Positions 27,095 through 35,645 are shown, numbered from the stretch's first letter. The stretch is DNA of 64,000 nt from Sulfolobales archaeon (GCA_026419835.1 JAOAKQ010000003.1:1-64000); one strand, 5' to 3'. The notes: a model not told the origin generated them from the sequence alone. Program-made: numbers and translations.

Positions 27095-28303
27095 CTACCT
27101 ACCGAGTTTTCTCCTAACTATTCTACCGAGAATCTCGATACCACTTCTTATTTCCTCTATACTCGGGTAGCTAAAGTTGAGTCTCATAGTGTTCCTACCA
27201 CTCTCGTCGACAAAGAAGGGGGCTCCGGGTACGTAGGCGACGCCCTCGTCTATCGCTGTGGGCAGCATTTCTCTCGTATCTATCTCCGGGGGTAGCCACA
27301 CCATTAGGAATAACCCACCGACAGGCTTCACCCACCAGGAGTTCTCCACCATGTTCTCCGAGAGAGCGCTGAGTATGGCGTCGCGCTTAACTCTATAGAT
27401 CTTCCTAGCTTTCTCCACCGTCTCGCTGACAACGCCCTTCTCAATAGCTTCCTTAGCTATGTACTGAGAGAGTGTTGGTGTGTGTAGGTCCGCACTTTGC
27501 TTAGCTCTTTCAAATAAGTCTATCAACTGCTGGGGGCCTAGAATCCACCCTACTCTAATTCCTGGCGATAGCACCTTGCTCATAGTGCTTAGGTAAACCA
27601 CTCTACCTTCACTATCCAGAGTTTTCAGCCTGGTTACGTCAGCCTCATCGTAAACAAAGAATGAGTACGGGTCGTCCTCAATTACTATGAAGTCGTACTG
27701 AGAAGCTAGTTCTAGAAGATGCTTCTTTCTCTCCGGACTCATAGTGGTACCCGCCGGGTTGTGGGCTATTGGAATTGTGTAGACGAACTTAACCCTCCTA
27801 CCGGAGGATTCGAGGTTCCTCAGTTTTTCTTCTAGTACCTCAGTTCTCATTCCCCACTCATCGATTGGTACACCTACCACGTTCGGTCTAGCGGTTCTAA
27901 AAGCCGTTAGAGCCGCTAAGTAAGTCGGGTTTTCTGTAACTATGTAGTCGCCGGGGTCTATGAGGGTTCTAGATATTAGGTCTAGACCTTGCTGAGACCC
28001 TGTAGTAACGATTATGTCGTCCTCCTTCGAGACCTTAACGTCTTTGTCTTTTAAGTACTTAATTAGCGTCTGTCTAAATACCGTTACACCCTTCGTCGGG
28101 GAGTATTGTAGAGCTCTATCTCCGTAGTTAACTATGACTTCGTAAGCTATCTTCGCGAGGGACTCTCGTGGAAATGTTTGAGGGTCTGGATAGCCTCCTG
28201 TGAAACTTATAACTTTACGAGCTTCAACTACCTTCAGCAATTCGCGAATTTCAGACGCTCTAAAAACTTCCGACGCTCTGGCTATGAACTTACTGTAGTC
28301 CAC
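27095..28303 (-). CDS. PLP-dependent aminotransferase, class I (LysN/2-aminoadipate type)
   Basis: A 402-residue aspartate-fold aminotransferase. FTGGYPDPQTFP and LQYSPTKGVTVFRQTL match the LysN/AroH-like archaeal-bacterial subgroup; TTGSQQGLDLISR, IPIAHNPAGTTMS and VIEDDPYSFF (Asp that binds the PLP nitrogen) are present, and the Schiff-base Lys is in LSTMSKVLSPGIRVGW. Members act on 2-oxoadipate, branched-chain or aromatic amino acids; specificity cannot be read from sequence alone. The start is GTG 28303 with A/T-rich boxes 15-35 nt upstream. Confidence 0.9.
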   Translation of the reverse strand: MDYSKFIARASEVFRASEIRELLKVVEARKVISFTGGYPDPQTFPRESLAKIAYEVIVNYGDRALQYSPTKGVTVFRQTLIKYLKDKDVKVSKEDDIIVTTGSQQGLDLISRTLIDPGDYIVTENPTYLAALTAFRTARPNVVGVPIDEWGMRTEVLEEKLRNLESSGRRVKFVYTIPIAHNPAGTTMSPERKKHLLELASQYDFIVIEDDPYSFFVYDEADVTRLKTLDSEGRVVYLSTMSKVLSPGIRVGWILGPQQLIDLFERAKQSADLHTPTLSQYIAKEAIEKGVVSETVEKARKIYRVKRDAILSALSENMVENSWWVKPVGGLFLMVWLPPEIDTREMLPTAIDEGVAYVPGAPFFVDESGRNTMRLNFSYPSIEEIRSGIEILGRIVRRKLGR

Positions 28304-28376
28304 GTAAACACCGCGCTTAAAGAGGGTTTTACGTATAATAAGCTTTTTAGTCAGCTACAGTAGAGTATTCAACTTT

Positions 28377-28781
28377 TTAAACAGGTTTAAACTTTATACC
28401 GTAGTATATTATCCCGTACGGATCGTCTGAAACATACTTTCTCAGCACAGCCTCAACCTCCATACCTTCTCTAACTTCGCTATCGCGAATACTCACGATC
28501 TCACCTACCACTCTCACACCCTCACCCAGCCTTACAACTCCAACTACTTCGGGCAGCCTATCTTCACTAGAATCCCTCTTGAAGTACACCTTCGTAAATT
28601 CTTCAACAACGCCTACCCCAGCGGATTCAGCGTACTCTACTCTACCAGACCCGCAGTACGGGCAGGTAGGTCTCTTAAATACCACTTTCTTACCGCAGTC
28701 TCCGCAAATGGTGATCACTAGCTTGTACTGATTTTCTCTAACTCTCCAAAACTGAGGTGCGGAGAGCTTCACGCAGATCAC
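28377..28781 (-). CDS. DUF35 zinc-ribbon/OB-fold protein of the thiolase-HMGCS complex
   Basis: A 134-residue protein with an N-terminal rubredoxin-like zinc ribbon (CGDCGKK...CPYCGSG, about residues 27-45) followed by an OB fold (VVEEFTKVYF, VVGVVRLGEGVRVVGEIV). In methanogenic archaea a protein of this family bridges acetoacetyl-CoA thiolase and HMG-CoA synthase so that the unfavourable thiolase step is coupled without releasing the intermediate. Here it overlaps the thiolase-like gene by 4 bp, in the order HMGCS, thiolase, DUF35, which supports the same complex. Confidence 0.9.
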   Translation of the reverse strand: MICVKLSAPQFWRVRENQYKLVITICGDCGKKVVFKRPTCPYCGSGRVEYAESAGVGVVEEFTKVYFKRDSSEDRLPEVVGVVRLGEGVRVVGEIVSIRDSEVREGMEVEAVLRKYVSDDPYGIIYYGIKFKPV

Positions 28782-29872
28782 CTCTTTAAGACAAGTACTC
28801 GAGATAGGTTGTCCGGACCGCTCATTGAGTGAACTACCCCATACTCTGAAGAAGTGGTTCTACCTCCTAAACCAGTTGTTAGTAGCTTAAACACCTCGTA
28901 TACCTGGTAAACACCGGTAGCACCTATAGGGTGACCTCTAGCTTTAAGACCGCCACTCAAGTTCAGATGCTCGAACTCGCCTAGACCGCACTCATTGCTT
29001 AAGTACCCCAGAGCTCTGAGTATAGCTATAGGGTACGGAGTGTAGCTATCGTGTAGCTCAACTACTACCTTCCTCAAGTTAAGCCCGAACTTCTCTACAG
29101 CAACTTTCAGAGCTTTAGTTGAAGCGCTTAGATCTGAGATCCTCTCTCTGGCATACGCTGGCAGTCCTACTTCAGCGTTAGTGTAGACCACCTCAACTGA
29201 GGAGTCGCTTCTACTCGGAGTACTCGACAGCACTAGAGCGGCAGCTCCATCACCAAGAGCGAAGCTATCGTACAGTGTTAGAGGGTCCGCTAGAACCTGA
29301 GCATCTCTAAATGAATCGTAGGATATCTTGAACTTCAACATAGCGTGAGGTATCGACGTGGCGTTCTCGTGCATTCTGATAGCCCACTCGCTGAAGCACT
29401 CCCTCCTAATTCCGGACTTAATGAGTTCTTTCATTGCGAGAGACGCGTAGGCGGGTGGGGTAACCCCCCTCAAAACTTCGTATTCGTAATCTAGTGTAAG
29501 TGTGTAGAAGTAGTTGGTTGTGTAGGTGGGGTACTCAGTGACCTTCTCAATGCCGAGAACTAGCGCTTTCCTAGCTCCACCGGATCTAACTAGTGACGCG
29601 GCTAGCTCTACTGCCGCTAAGCCTGAAGATTCACCGGATTCAACTCTAACTACGGGAATTCTCCTACCTAGCCACTGAACTACGTGGGTCCCCAGGTCTA
29701 TCTGATGCGCTGAGAGCTCTGGTAGAGCTGAGGAAATGACTACGTAATCTACGTCCAGACACTCAGAACAGTCTCTAACTACTCTGTAAGCTAGGTCTCT
29801 GTACCCGAGCTCGAAGTGCCTATCGACCTTAACGGCAGAGCCGCCGACTACGTACGCACTCACTTCAACCAC
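28778..29872 (-). CDS. Thiolase-fold protein of the mevalonate cluster, nucleophilic Cys replaced
   Basis: A 364-residue SCP-x/acetyl-CoA acetyltransferase-type thiolase fold. By position it should supply acetoacetyl-CoA to HMG-CoA synthase. His274 (VELHDSY) and His314 (ARGHPIGATG) are in the catalytic positions. However, where archaeal thiolases have the nucleophile in 'ACASG', this protein reads VESGESSG with Glu81 in place of Cys, and the C-terminal 'NxGGSG' loop reads VHSMSGPDN. Either catalysis is unusual or the subunit is structural. The gene overlaps HMGCS by 8 bp and DUF35 by 4 bp. The alignment is by eye. Confidence 0.82.
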   Translation of the reverse strand: MVEVSAYVVGGSAVKVDRHFELGYRDLAYRVVRDCSECLDVDYVVISSALPELSAHQIDLGTHVVQWLGRRIPVVRVESGESSGLAAVELAASLVRSGGARKALVLGIEKVTEYPTYTTNYFYTLTLDYEYEVLRGVTPPAYASLAMKELIKSGIRRECFSEWAIRMHENATSIPHAMLKFKISYDSFRDAQVLADPLTLYDSFALGDGAAALVLSSTPSRSDSSVEVVYTNAEVGLPAYARERISDLSASTKALKVAVEKFGLNLRKVVVELHDSYTPYPIAILRALGYLSNECGLGEFEHLNLSGGLKARGHPIGATGVYQVYEVFKLLTTGLGGRTTSSEYGVVHSMSGPDNLSRVLVLKR

Positions 29873-30917
29873 CTACGTTTCTCAGAAGAAGTCCTCTGAA
29901 CTTACTGTACTCTCCGTATGTTACTTGAACTTTGAAATTCACCATATCGACTACTCTAGGACCTTTCTTCACTAACTCAAGTACGCTGTCTCTGACAACT
30001 ATGCTGAAGGCATCGCTTCCAGCACCACTACCAAACGTAGCAACTAGGATTCTACTACCCGGACGAGCTTCTTCAAGTACCTTAGCTAGTCCTAGGAGTG
30101 CTGATGCGTTGTAGGTATTGCCTATATAGGGAGTAACGAGCCCCGGAGCGACCTTCTCCTGGGGTATTCCAAGAGACCTAGCTACTTGCAGCGGGAATCT
30201 ACCGTTGGGTTGGTGAAATATCGCGTAGTCGAAGTCCCCCACTTTCAGTCCCGTTTCCTCTAGTAGCAACCTAACGGCACTAACTATGTGGTGGAAGTAC
30301 GCAGGTTCCCCGGTAAATATCTCAGCGTGCTCAGGGTACGGGGAGCGGTCCCTCCGCCAGAAGTCCGGTGTGTCGGTAACGTACGTTACACTTGCCTCTA
30401 TCGCAGCCGCTGAACTACTTCCAGAACCAATAACGAAAGCAACCGCTCCGGAAGAAGCTGTGAAGTCCAGTAGGTCTCCCGGATTTGCCTGCGCGGTATC
30501 GGACCCTATGACTAGAGCATTCCGAGCTAGACCGCTCTTCACGAGTCCTACCGATATTCTCACACCTTCACCAGCGGCTCTACAAGCAAACTCTAGGTCT
30601 GAAGCTAGCTTTCTCTTCTTAACTCCCAGCGCATCGGCTATTATCGTAGCTGATGGTTTTACAGCGTAGGGCTTGGATTCAGTACCGAAGAACACCGCGT
30701 CTATATCGTCACCACCTACACCAGCTCTCCGCATAGCTACTCTAGCGGCGTACCAACCCATAGTCACGGAATCCTCATCTTCTTCAGCTACAGACTTCTC
30801 CACTATTCCTAGAGCCTTAGGCAGTCTAGAATCGTACCCCCAGAGAGCTGCGATTTCTTGAGCGCTCAATCTAAATCTAGGTATGTACGCACCCCAACCT
30901 CTAATACCTACCTCCAA
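29865..30917 (-). CDS. Hydroxymethylglutaryl-CoA synthase
   Basis: Condenses acetyl-CoA with acetoacetyl-CoA to HMG-CoA in the mevalonate pathway that feeds archaeal lipid synthesis. A 350-residue archaeal-type enzyme. Catalytic Glu80 (FFGTESKPYA), Cys112 (LEFACRAAG) and His235 (IFHQPNG) are all present, as is the C-terminal GSGAGSDAFSIVV. It is first in a three-gene overlapping operon with the thiolase-like and DUF35 genes. A TATA-like tatttaag lies about 35 nt upstream on the minus strand. Confidence 0.93.
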   Translation of the reverse strand: MEVGIRGWGAYIPRFRLSAQEIAALWGYDSRLPKALGIVEKSVAEEDEDSVTMGWYAARVAMRRAGVGGDDIDAVFFGTESKPYAVKPSATIIADALGVKKRKLASDLEFACRAAGEGVRISVGLVKSGLARNALVIGSDTAQANPGDLLDFTASSGAVAFVIGSGSSSAAAIEASVTYVTDTPDFWRRDRSPYPEHAEIFTGEPAYFHHIVSAVRLLLEETGLKVGDFDYAIFHQPNGRFPLQVARSLGIPQEKVAPGLVTPYIGNTYNASALLGLAKVLEEARPGSRILVATFGSGAGSDAFSIVVRDSVLELVKKGPRVVDMVNFKVQVTYGEYSKFRGLLLRNVGG

Positions 30918-30998
30918 GTAGATTACCAGTACCTACTTCAGCTACAGGTATTTAAGTTTAAATAAACTGACTATAAGAACTTCAATGAACTGTACGAA

Positions 30999-32054
30999 CT
31001 ACTTCCTTACGTATAGCCAGCAGGAAACTACGCGACCTCTCCCTACCTCAATTTCTGGGGGTTCCTTAGATTTGCACACGTCCATCGCGTAGGGGCATCT
31101 TGGGTGGAATCTGCAGCCGGGTGGTATGCTAGCTGCGCTAGGTATCTCACCTTTGATAGGCACTTCCCTCATCTTCAACCTATTCCTCGGGTCTGGTTCT
31201 GGAACTGCCGCTATTAGTGCTTTAGCATACGGGTGCAGTGGGTCGTTAACTATATCGCTTATAGAGCCCTTCTCAACTATAGAACCTAGGTACATTATTG
31301 CTATCTTATCGCAGATGTACGACGCAACTGCGAGGTCGTGCGTTATGAATATGTACGTCAGATTTCTAGTTGCTTTCAAATCTAGCATTAGCTGCAGTAT
31401 CTCGGCTCTAATCGATACATCGAGCATGCTCACAGGTTCGTCGGCAACTACTAGAGATGGATTGAGTATGAGAGCTCTCGCAACGGCAATTCTCTGCCTC
31501 TGACCTCCAGATAGCATGTGCGGGAATCTCTCAGCAAACTCCTCTGGAGGCGTCATTTTCACTTCTTCAAGTATTTTGAATACGAACTCCCTCTTCTCAT
31601 CGTCCGTAGCTCCAAGTGCGTGTATGTCCAGGGGTTCCTTCAGGATATCGTAAACTCTCATTCTTGGATTGAGCGAGCCGTACGGATCTTGAAAGATTAT
31701 CTGAACATCCCGCCTCAGCAACTTATCTACGTACCTCGGTAGCTTAGCGGTTAGGTCTACGTACTTTCCATCTACTAGGAACCCCGGAGGTATCTCGGAT
31801 AGTACCTCCTTTCTAGGCATGTAGAGAGCTTTCCCACCGGTGAAGTCTATTAATCTAACTATCAACCTGCCGGTAGTAGTCTTACCGCACCCAGATTCCC
31901 CGGCTAAGCAGAATATCTCTCCTTCCTGAACTGCGAAGCTTACGCCATCTACCGCTCTAACGTACCTAGGCTTCTTAAACATCAGTATCTCAACTAGAGA
32001 CCTTCTCAGCGGGAAGTACTTATAGGCCTTCGTAACTACGAGCTTGGAGCTCAC
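30999..32054 (-). CDS. Oligopeptide/dipeptide ABC transporter ATP-binding protein (OppF/DppF type)
   Basis: A 351-residue cytoplasmic ATPase of a peptide/oligosaccharide importer. Walker A GESGCGKTT, an insertion (about residues 80-120) typical of archaeal OppF, Q-loop IIFQDPYGSLNPRM, signature LSGGQRQR, Walker B LVVADEP, H-loop IFITHD. The C-terminal oligo_HPY domain carries the Cys-rich CRFHPRCPYAMDVCKSKEP, possibly a 4Fe-4S site. It lies 6 bp downstream of the OppD gene. No permease or binding-protein genes are in the window, so the ATPase pair appears to serve a transporter encoded elsewhere. Confidence 0.9.
   Translation of the reverse strand: MSSKLVVTKAYKYFPLRRSLVEILMFKKPRYVRAVDGVSFAVQEGEIFCLAGESGCGKTTTGRLIVRLIDFTGGKALYMPRKEVLSEIPPGFLVDGKYVDLTAKLPRYVDKLLRRDVQIIFQDPYGSLNPRMRVYDILKEPLDIHALGATDDEKREFVFKILEEVKMTPPEEFAERFPHMLSGGQRQRIAVARALILNPSLVVADEPVSMLDVSIRAEILQLMLDLKATRNLTYIFITHDLAVASYICDKIAIMYLGSIVEKGSISDIVNDPLHPYAKALIAAVPEPDPRNRLKMREVPIKGEIPSAASIPPGCRFHPRCPYAMDVCKSKEPPEIEVGRGRVVSCWLYVRK
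31078..31124. repeat. 47-bp direct repeat, copy 1 (oppF 3' end)
   Basis: The stretch encoding HPRCPYAMDV and flanks is identical over 47 bp to 32140-32186 in the adjacent oppD gene, while the rest of the two genes has diverged. This is consistent with gene conversion between the paralogues. Confidence 0.8.
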
Positions 32055-32060
32055 ACCGCA

Positions 32061-33035
32061 TCACCTCTTCATGTATAGCCAGCAGGAAACCGTGTGGTCC
32101 TTCTCTACCTCAATTTCTGGGGGCTCCTCGGACCTACATACGTCCATCGCGTAGGGGCATCTTGGGTGGAATCTGCAGCCGGGTGGAGGCATTCTAAGGT
32201 CTGGTGGAACGCCGGGTATCCAAGTTATTTTCTCCTTCGATCTAAGTCTTGGAATACTTCTGAGAAGTCCCTGAGTGTACGGGTGCAGGGGGTTTCCGAA
32301 CACTGCCTCCGAAGCTCCTAGCTCGACAATCTTCCCAGCGTACATAATTCCAGTCTTATCAGCTATTTCAGCTATTATGCTCAAGTCGTGAGTTATGAAT
32401 ATCATCGCGTTCCTCTCCGCCTGTCTAAGTTCTTTGAATAGATTCATTATCTGAGCTTGTATAACTACGTCGAGAGCTGTCGTCGGTTCGTCGGCTATCA
32501 CCAGCCTAGGCTTCAGTAGTAGGGCCATAGCGATCATAACTCTCTGCTTCATACCACCGCTCAGTTCGTGAGGATATCTTCTAAGAATGTCCGGTGTTAA
32601 ACCAACCTTCTTAACCATTTCAGCGGCTATCTCCAGGGATTCCTTAACGCTTAGACCTTTGTGGATAACTAGAGGCTCGGAGAGCTGGTGGCCGACGGTG
32701 TACACCGGGTTTAGAGCGTTCATAGCACCCTGAAAGACCATGCTTACTTTAGACCACCTAACCTTTCTCAACTCAGCCGGTCTGAGCTTAGTTATATCTA
32801 TTCCATCTACAACTATGGACCCGCGCGTGATTCTACCGGGAGGCGGCACTAGTCCCAGAATACCGTAGCCGAGAGTTGACTTACCACTACCAGACTCACC
32901 AGCAATTCCGAGAGCTTCTCCTTCACCCAGACTTAAGCTAACTCCATCAACAGCTCTAACTATCCCGGTTAGTGTGTAGTAGTACACACGTAAGTCGTTC
33001 ACACTTAGTACTGTGGATGACATCCGCGACACCAC
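32061..33035 (-). CDS. Oligopeptide/dipeptide ABC transporter ATP-binding protein (OppD/DppD type)
   Basis: A 324-residue ATPase paired with the downstream OppF. Walker A GESGSGKST, Q-loop MVFQGAMNALNPV, signature LSGGMKQR, Walker B LVIADEPTTALD and H-loop IFITHDLS are intact. The C-terminal oligo_HPY domain with CRFHPRCPYAMDVC is nearly identical, also at DNA level, to that of OppF. MSSTVLS (M5) may be the true start. The upstream gap contains a TATA-like tataaaaa near 33069-33076, in the right place for a minus-strand promoter. Confidence 0.9.
   Translation of the reverse strand: MVSRMSSTVLSVNDLRVYYYTLTGIVRAVDGVSLSLGEGEALGIAGESGSGKSTLGYGILGLVPPPGRITRGSIVVDGIDITKLRPAELRKVRWSKVSMVFQGAMNALNPVYTVGHQLSEPLVIHKGLSVKESLEIAAEMVKKVGLTPDILRRYPHELSGGMKQRVMIAMALLLKPRLVIADEPTTALDVVIQAQIMNLFKELRQAERNAMIFITHDLSIIAEIADKTGIMYAGKIVELGASEAVFGNPLHPYTQGLLRSIPRLRSKEKITWIPGVPPDLRMPPPGCRFHPRCPYAMDVCRSEEPPEIEVEKDHTVSCWLYMKR
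32140..32186. repeat. 47-bp direct repeat, copy 2 (oppD 3' end)
   Basis: Identical to 31078-31124 in oppF; see that entry. The shared tract lies in the Cys-rich oligo_HPY segment. Confidence 0.8.
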
Positions 33036-33120
33036 GCCGGCCGGCTCACTACTATCTACCGGTCTCAGTATAAAAAATTGTTTATTGCTGCTTTAATATT
33101 TAGTAGCTGCAGAACCCCCA

Positions 33121-33186
33121 CTACTCCCAAGGTAGAACTTATAAATCCTTAGACAATAAGGACACGGAAGAATCTGAACGGTAGAG
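33121..33186 (+). repeat. Duplicated promoter/leader element, copy A
   Basis: About 66 bp that aligns without gaps to the minus strand of 50846-50781 with only about nine differences, including a 26-bp identical run over the TATA box (cttataaatcc) and what follows. TATA is at 33138-33147, so transcription should begin near 33168, inside the shared gaagaatctgaacg. A further shared block (atagaattgaaa) recurs at 33215-33226, after a 34-nt segment bounded by direct aacg repeats that copy B lacks. Confidence 0.75.
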
Positions 33187-33230
33187 AAGAAGAACGGAGC
33201 GCGGAGCCTAAACGATAGAATTGAAATTAG

Positions 33231-33279
33231 ATGATGAAGTGGGCAGCCCTTGAGAAGTGAAGACACTAGTTCACACTGA
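33231..33279 (+). ncRNA. C/D box sRNA candidate
   Basis: Architecture: C box ATGATGA (33231-33237), 12-nt guide, D'-like TTGA (33250-33253), 3-nt spacer, C' box GTGAAGA (33257-33263), 12-nt guide, D box CTGA (33276-33279). Both guides have the 12-nt archaeal spacing. The D guide is complementary to GUGAACUAGU, which resembles (from memory) the conserved 23S segment just before ACCGUGAGGGAAAGG, with the first A after GUG at the methylation position. D' and C' are imperfect. It lies downstream of promoter copy A. Confidence 0.5.
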
Positions 33280-33514
33280 TTCAGCGAGTCCTCAGCGCCT
33301 TTAAGTTGAACTCAACTGCAAGCACCAGCTCTACTAGACATGTGGAGCAGTCGCTGCGAACCTTCTACTTTAGAACTCAAGTACTCTACGAATGAGTTGA
33401 AGTCCATTCTGCGACCTAGACGCACTAGTGACCGGCTTCCCACGGCCTCTGATTCGCAGCTCCACAAGAGCGCGTAGCTAGGAGATCGCCGCAGGGAGAG
33501 GGCTTAAGTAGAAT

Positions 33515-34264
33515 TCAAGCCATTAGGTCTTGAAGTTCTCTAAGCGTTGGAAACTCCAGCACCCCAACGTCCGGGGCGGCTATCACGGGCTTCAGCGTCT
33601 CGATCTCTACGCGATCTCTAATAATAGGCGATAGATACGTTTCTCTACGCAGTGTAACCCTAGACCCGGTCTGGTATACACCAACAGCCGGTAGTACCAC
33701 GACCTTCTTCTCGTAGTTTCCTATGTTTCCCACCAGAAAACACGGAAACTTTCCGATAAACCCTATGGAGTCCCTGAGGGCGATACTTGGGTGCTCGTGA
33801 CCCATGATCAAGTACTTCCACGACTGGGAGAGCAGTTCTTCTTTCAGTGGCTTATGCCCGTGGACTACTAGGAATGGTGGTAGTAGGTAGCTGTCCACGA
33901 TCTCGAACTCGAACCACCTCCTCATCGTAGGTAGGAAGTTGTCGTGATTTCCTCGAACGACTACCACATCTCTAACGTACTTCTTAACGTATGCTAGTAG
34001 TTCAGCTAGCTCGATCTTCTCTATTCTACCGAGAGTGTTGAAGAGATGCTTAACATCTCCAGCAAACACAACTCTATCGATACTCGCACTACTGAAAGCT
34101 TCTTCCAAGATCTTCAGAGTATTCCTGAGTTGAAATCTGGGTATGTAGCCACCCTTAGAGGATATCTCCTCTTCAAACCCTATGTGAGTATCCGCTAGAA
34201 CGAGTACTCTGTGAGCTCTTATGTAAGCAGCTGAAAGTTCGCCGACGGTCTCTAAGCCCGGCAC
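33515..34264 (-). CDS. Metallophosphoesterase, ICC-like archaeal family (COG1407)
   Basis: A 249-residue calcineurin-fold phosphoesterase. Metal motifs: LADTHIGFE (24-32), FAGDVKH (about 65-71), VRGNHDN (about 98-104), VVHGHKP and MGHEHPS. The length and the 'DTHIGFE' start match the archaeal COG1407 group, whose members are often near DNA-repair helicases, although none is near here. A Ser/Thr-phosphatase or nucleic-acid phosphodiesterase role is possible. The gene is divergent from tbp, with a 166-bp gap. Confidence 0.82.
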   Translation of the reverse strand: MPGLETVGELSAAYIRAHRVLVLADTHIGFEEEISSKGGYIPRFQLRNTLKILEEAFSSASIDRVVFAGDVKHLFNTLGRIEKIELAELLAYVKKYVRDVVVVRGNHDNFLPTMRRWFEFEIVDSYLLPPFLVVHGHKPLKEELLSQSWKYLIMGHEHPSIALRDSIGFIGKFPCFLVGNIGNYEKKVVVLPAVGVYQTGSRVTLRRETYLSPIIRDRVEIETLKPVIAAPDVGVLEFPTLRELQDLMA

Positions 34265-34385
34265 CAGCTCCGTTTCTCCAACCCAAGAAATCGGTTCTTC
34301 GTAGCTTAATAACGAGTTAGCGTGTGCGCGCTTCCCTAGCTCATCTACTCTAGAACCCCCGACCTCCGGAAGGAGTTGCCTTGGT

Positions 34386-34403
34386 TTATAAGCTTTATAA
34401 ACC
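34386..34403 (+). promoter_or_regulatory. Tandem TATA boxes upstream of tbp
   Basis: Two overlapping A/T-rich boxes, tttataagc and ctttataaacc, lie about 30-45 nt before the ATG of the TBP gene. Tandem TATA elements before the gene for the TATA-binding protein could allow autoregulation; that is inference. Confidence 0.55.
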
Positions 34404-34430
34404 TTATTAATCTGCTACACGGGGTGGTGC

Positions 34431-35024
34431 ATGAGTAAAGTCACTCCTTTAATTAAAATTGAAAACATTGTAGCAACGGTCACACTTGAGCAGGGACTTG
34501 ATCTAGGGGCCATAGCTAGGTCTATACCTAACGTAGAGTACGATCCGGAGGAGTTCCCCGGGCTAGTTCTTAGACTCGATAATCCTAAGTTAACGGCTCT
34601 GGTATTTGGAACTGGGAAGATGGTTATTACTGGAGCCAAGAAAACTGAGATGCTCATTAAGGGATTCAAGAGAATACTCAGGCTATTCTACAAGCACGGA
34701 ATACTGGTCACCGGTAAGCCGAGAATACAGATACAGAACGTCGTAGCTTCAGCAAATCTCAACGCTGAAGTCAATCTTGAGATAGCCGCTGAGTACTTAG
34801 ATAACGTGATGTACGAACCGGAGCAGTTCCCGGGGTTGATACATAAGATGAATAACCCCCGGGTAGTGCTCTTGATATTCAGTAGCGGTAAGATGGTTAT
34901 AACTGGAGCTAAGAGCGAGGAAGAAGTAGTTCAGGCTGTTCAAAACATATATAGAAAGCTAGATGAAATCGGTGCTTTAAGAGAAGTATCGGAAGAATTC
35001 TCAGCGGAGGAGGAGGTACTGTAG
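34431..35024 (+). CDS. tbp: TATA-box binding protein
   Basis: General transcription factor that binds the TATA box and recruits TFB and RNA polymerase. A 197-residue protein made of the two imperfect TBP repeats: repeat 1 [41 protein letters not shown]; repeat 2 [42 protein letters not shown] short acidic tail ([10 protein letters not shown]) is typical of archaeal TBPs. ATG 34431 follows a GC-rich 'ggggtggtgc'. It is convergent with the DUF99 gene, 6 bp between ends. Confidence 0.97.
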   Translation: MSKVTPLIKIENIVATVTLEQGLDLGAIARSIPNVEYDPEEFPGLVLRLDNPKLTALVFGTGKMVITGAKKTEMLIKGFKRILRLFYKHGILVTGKPRIQIQNVVASANLNAEVNLEIAAEYLDNVMYEPEQFPGLIHKMNNPRVVLLIFSSGKMVITGAKSEEEVVQAVQNIYRKLDEIGALREVSEEFSAEEEVL

Positions 35025-35030
35025 AGACTT

Positions 35031-35645
35031 CTAGATGTAGCTCGAGCTGCGCTTCCTCGAGGCACTGTTTAGTAGTACTGAGTTTCTAGAGAGAGCTGAT
35101 GCCACGACATCGGATATCCTAAGTGGTTCGGGCATTGAAGACACCAGCTGTACTGAAGAAATTAACTTAGCTACATCTATCTCTAGTTCACCAAATAGTG
35201 CTACCCTCATAGTCTTCCACCTAGTTTCGATGAGGTTTGACCTGGAGTAGGCCTTCAGTATTACTCCGAGTCTACTCCCCCAGTCTGTAAAGTGCGACTT
35301 TAGAGCCTTCTCGATCTTCTCTATAGAGGGTTCGAATTTGTAGATAACGACGACCAGCTTACTGAACTGAAGTAGGGAGTCGGGGTCTATAGTATTGAAT
35401 CCAGCTACCGTAACCCCATCTAGAAAAACAACGTCGGCACCCCCAAGTTCTCTCAGAATCTCGACGGCCCTCTCAGTACCGTCGGTACCATCGACGGTAA
35501 CTAGCTTCACCTTAACGTCCTTCGGTAGCTTACCTTGGTATAGAGTACCCACTAGAAAAGTACTTAGCTTTAGCTCTTTAAAGCTCGGGGGGAAGAATCC
35601 GTCATCTATTCCTACCATTCTTAAGTAGCTTAACATACTCACCAA
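35031..35645 (-). CDS. DUF99 family protein (endonuclease V-like fold)
   Basis: A 204-residue archaeal DUF99 protein. The start RMVGIDDGFFPPS with its Asp pair matches the family, as does DVVFLDGVTVAGFNTID; distant similarity of DUF99 to endonuclease V has been described, and the paired Asp residues (in VGIDDG and VFLDG) would be the metal ligands. Nuclease activity is inference. It overlaps the 3' end of cdc6 by 44 bp on the same strand, suggesting coupled expression. The true start may be the internal Met (MLSYLRMV or MVGIDDG), which would reduce the overlap. Confidence 0.85.
   Translation of the reverse strand: MVSMLSYLRMVGIDDGFFPPSFKELKLSTFLVGTLYQGKLPKDVKVKLVTVDGTDGTERAVEILRELGGADVVFLDGVTVAGFNTIDPDSLLQFSKLVVVIYKFEPSIEKIEKALKSHFTDWGSRLGVILKAYSRSNLIETRWKTMRVALFGELEIDVAKLISSVQLVSSMPEPLRISDVVASALSRNSVLLNSASRKRSSSYI

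Larger units (their letters stand above)
33036..33514. other. 479-bp gene-free spacer with promoter copy A and an sRNA candidate
   Basis: There is no protein gene here. It holds a minus-strand TATA element for oppD (about 33069-33076), a plus-strand promoter/leader (33121-33186) that recurs at 50.8 kb, and a C/D box sRNA candidate at 33231-33279. I see nothing specific in 33285-33514. Confidence 0.7.
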
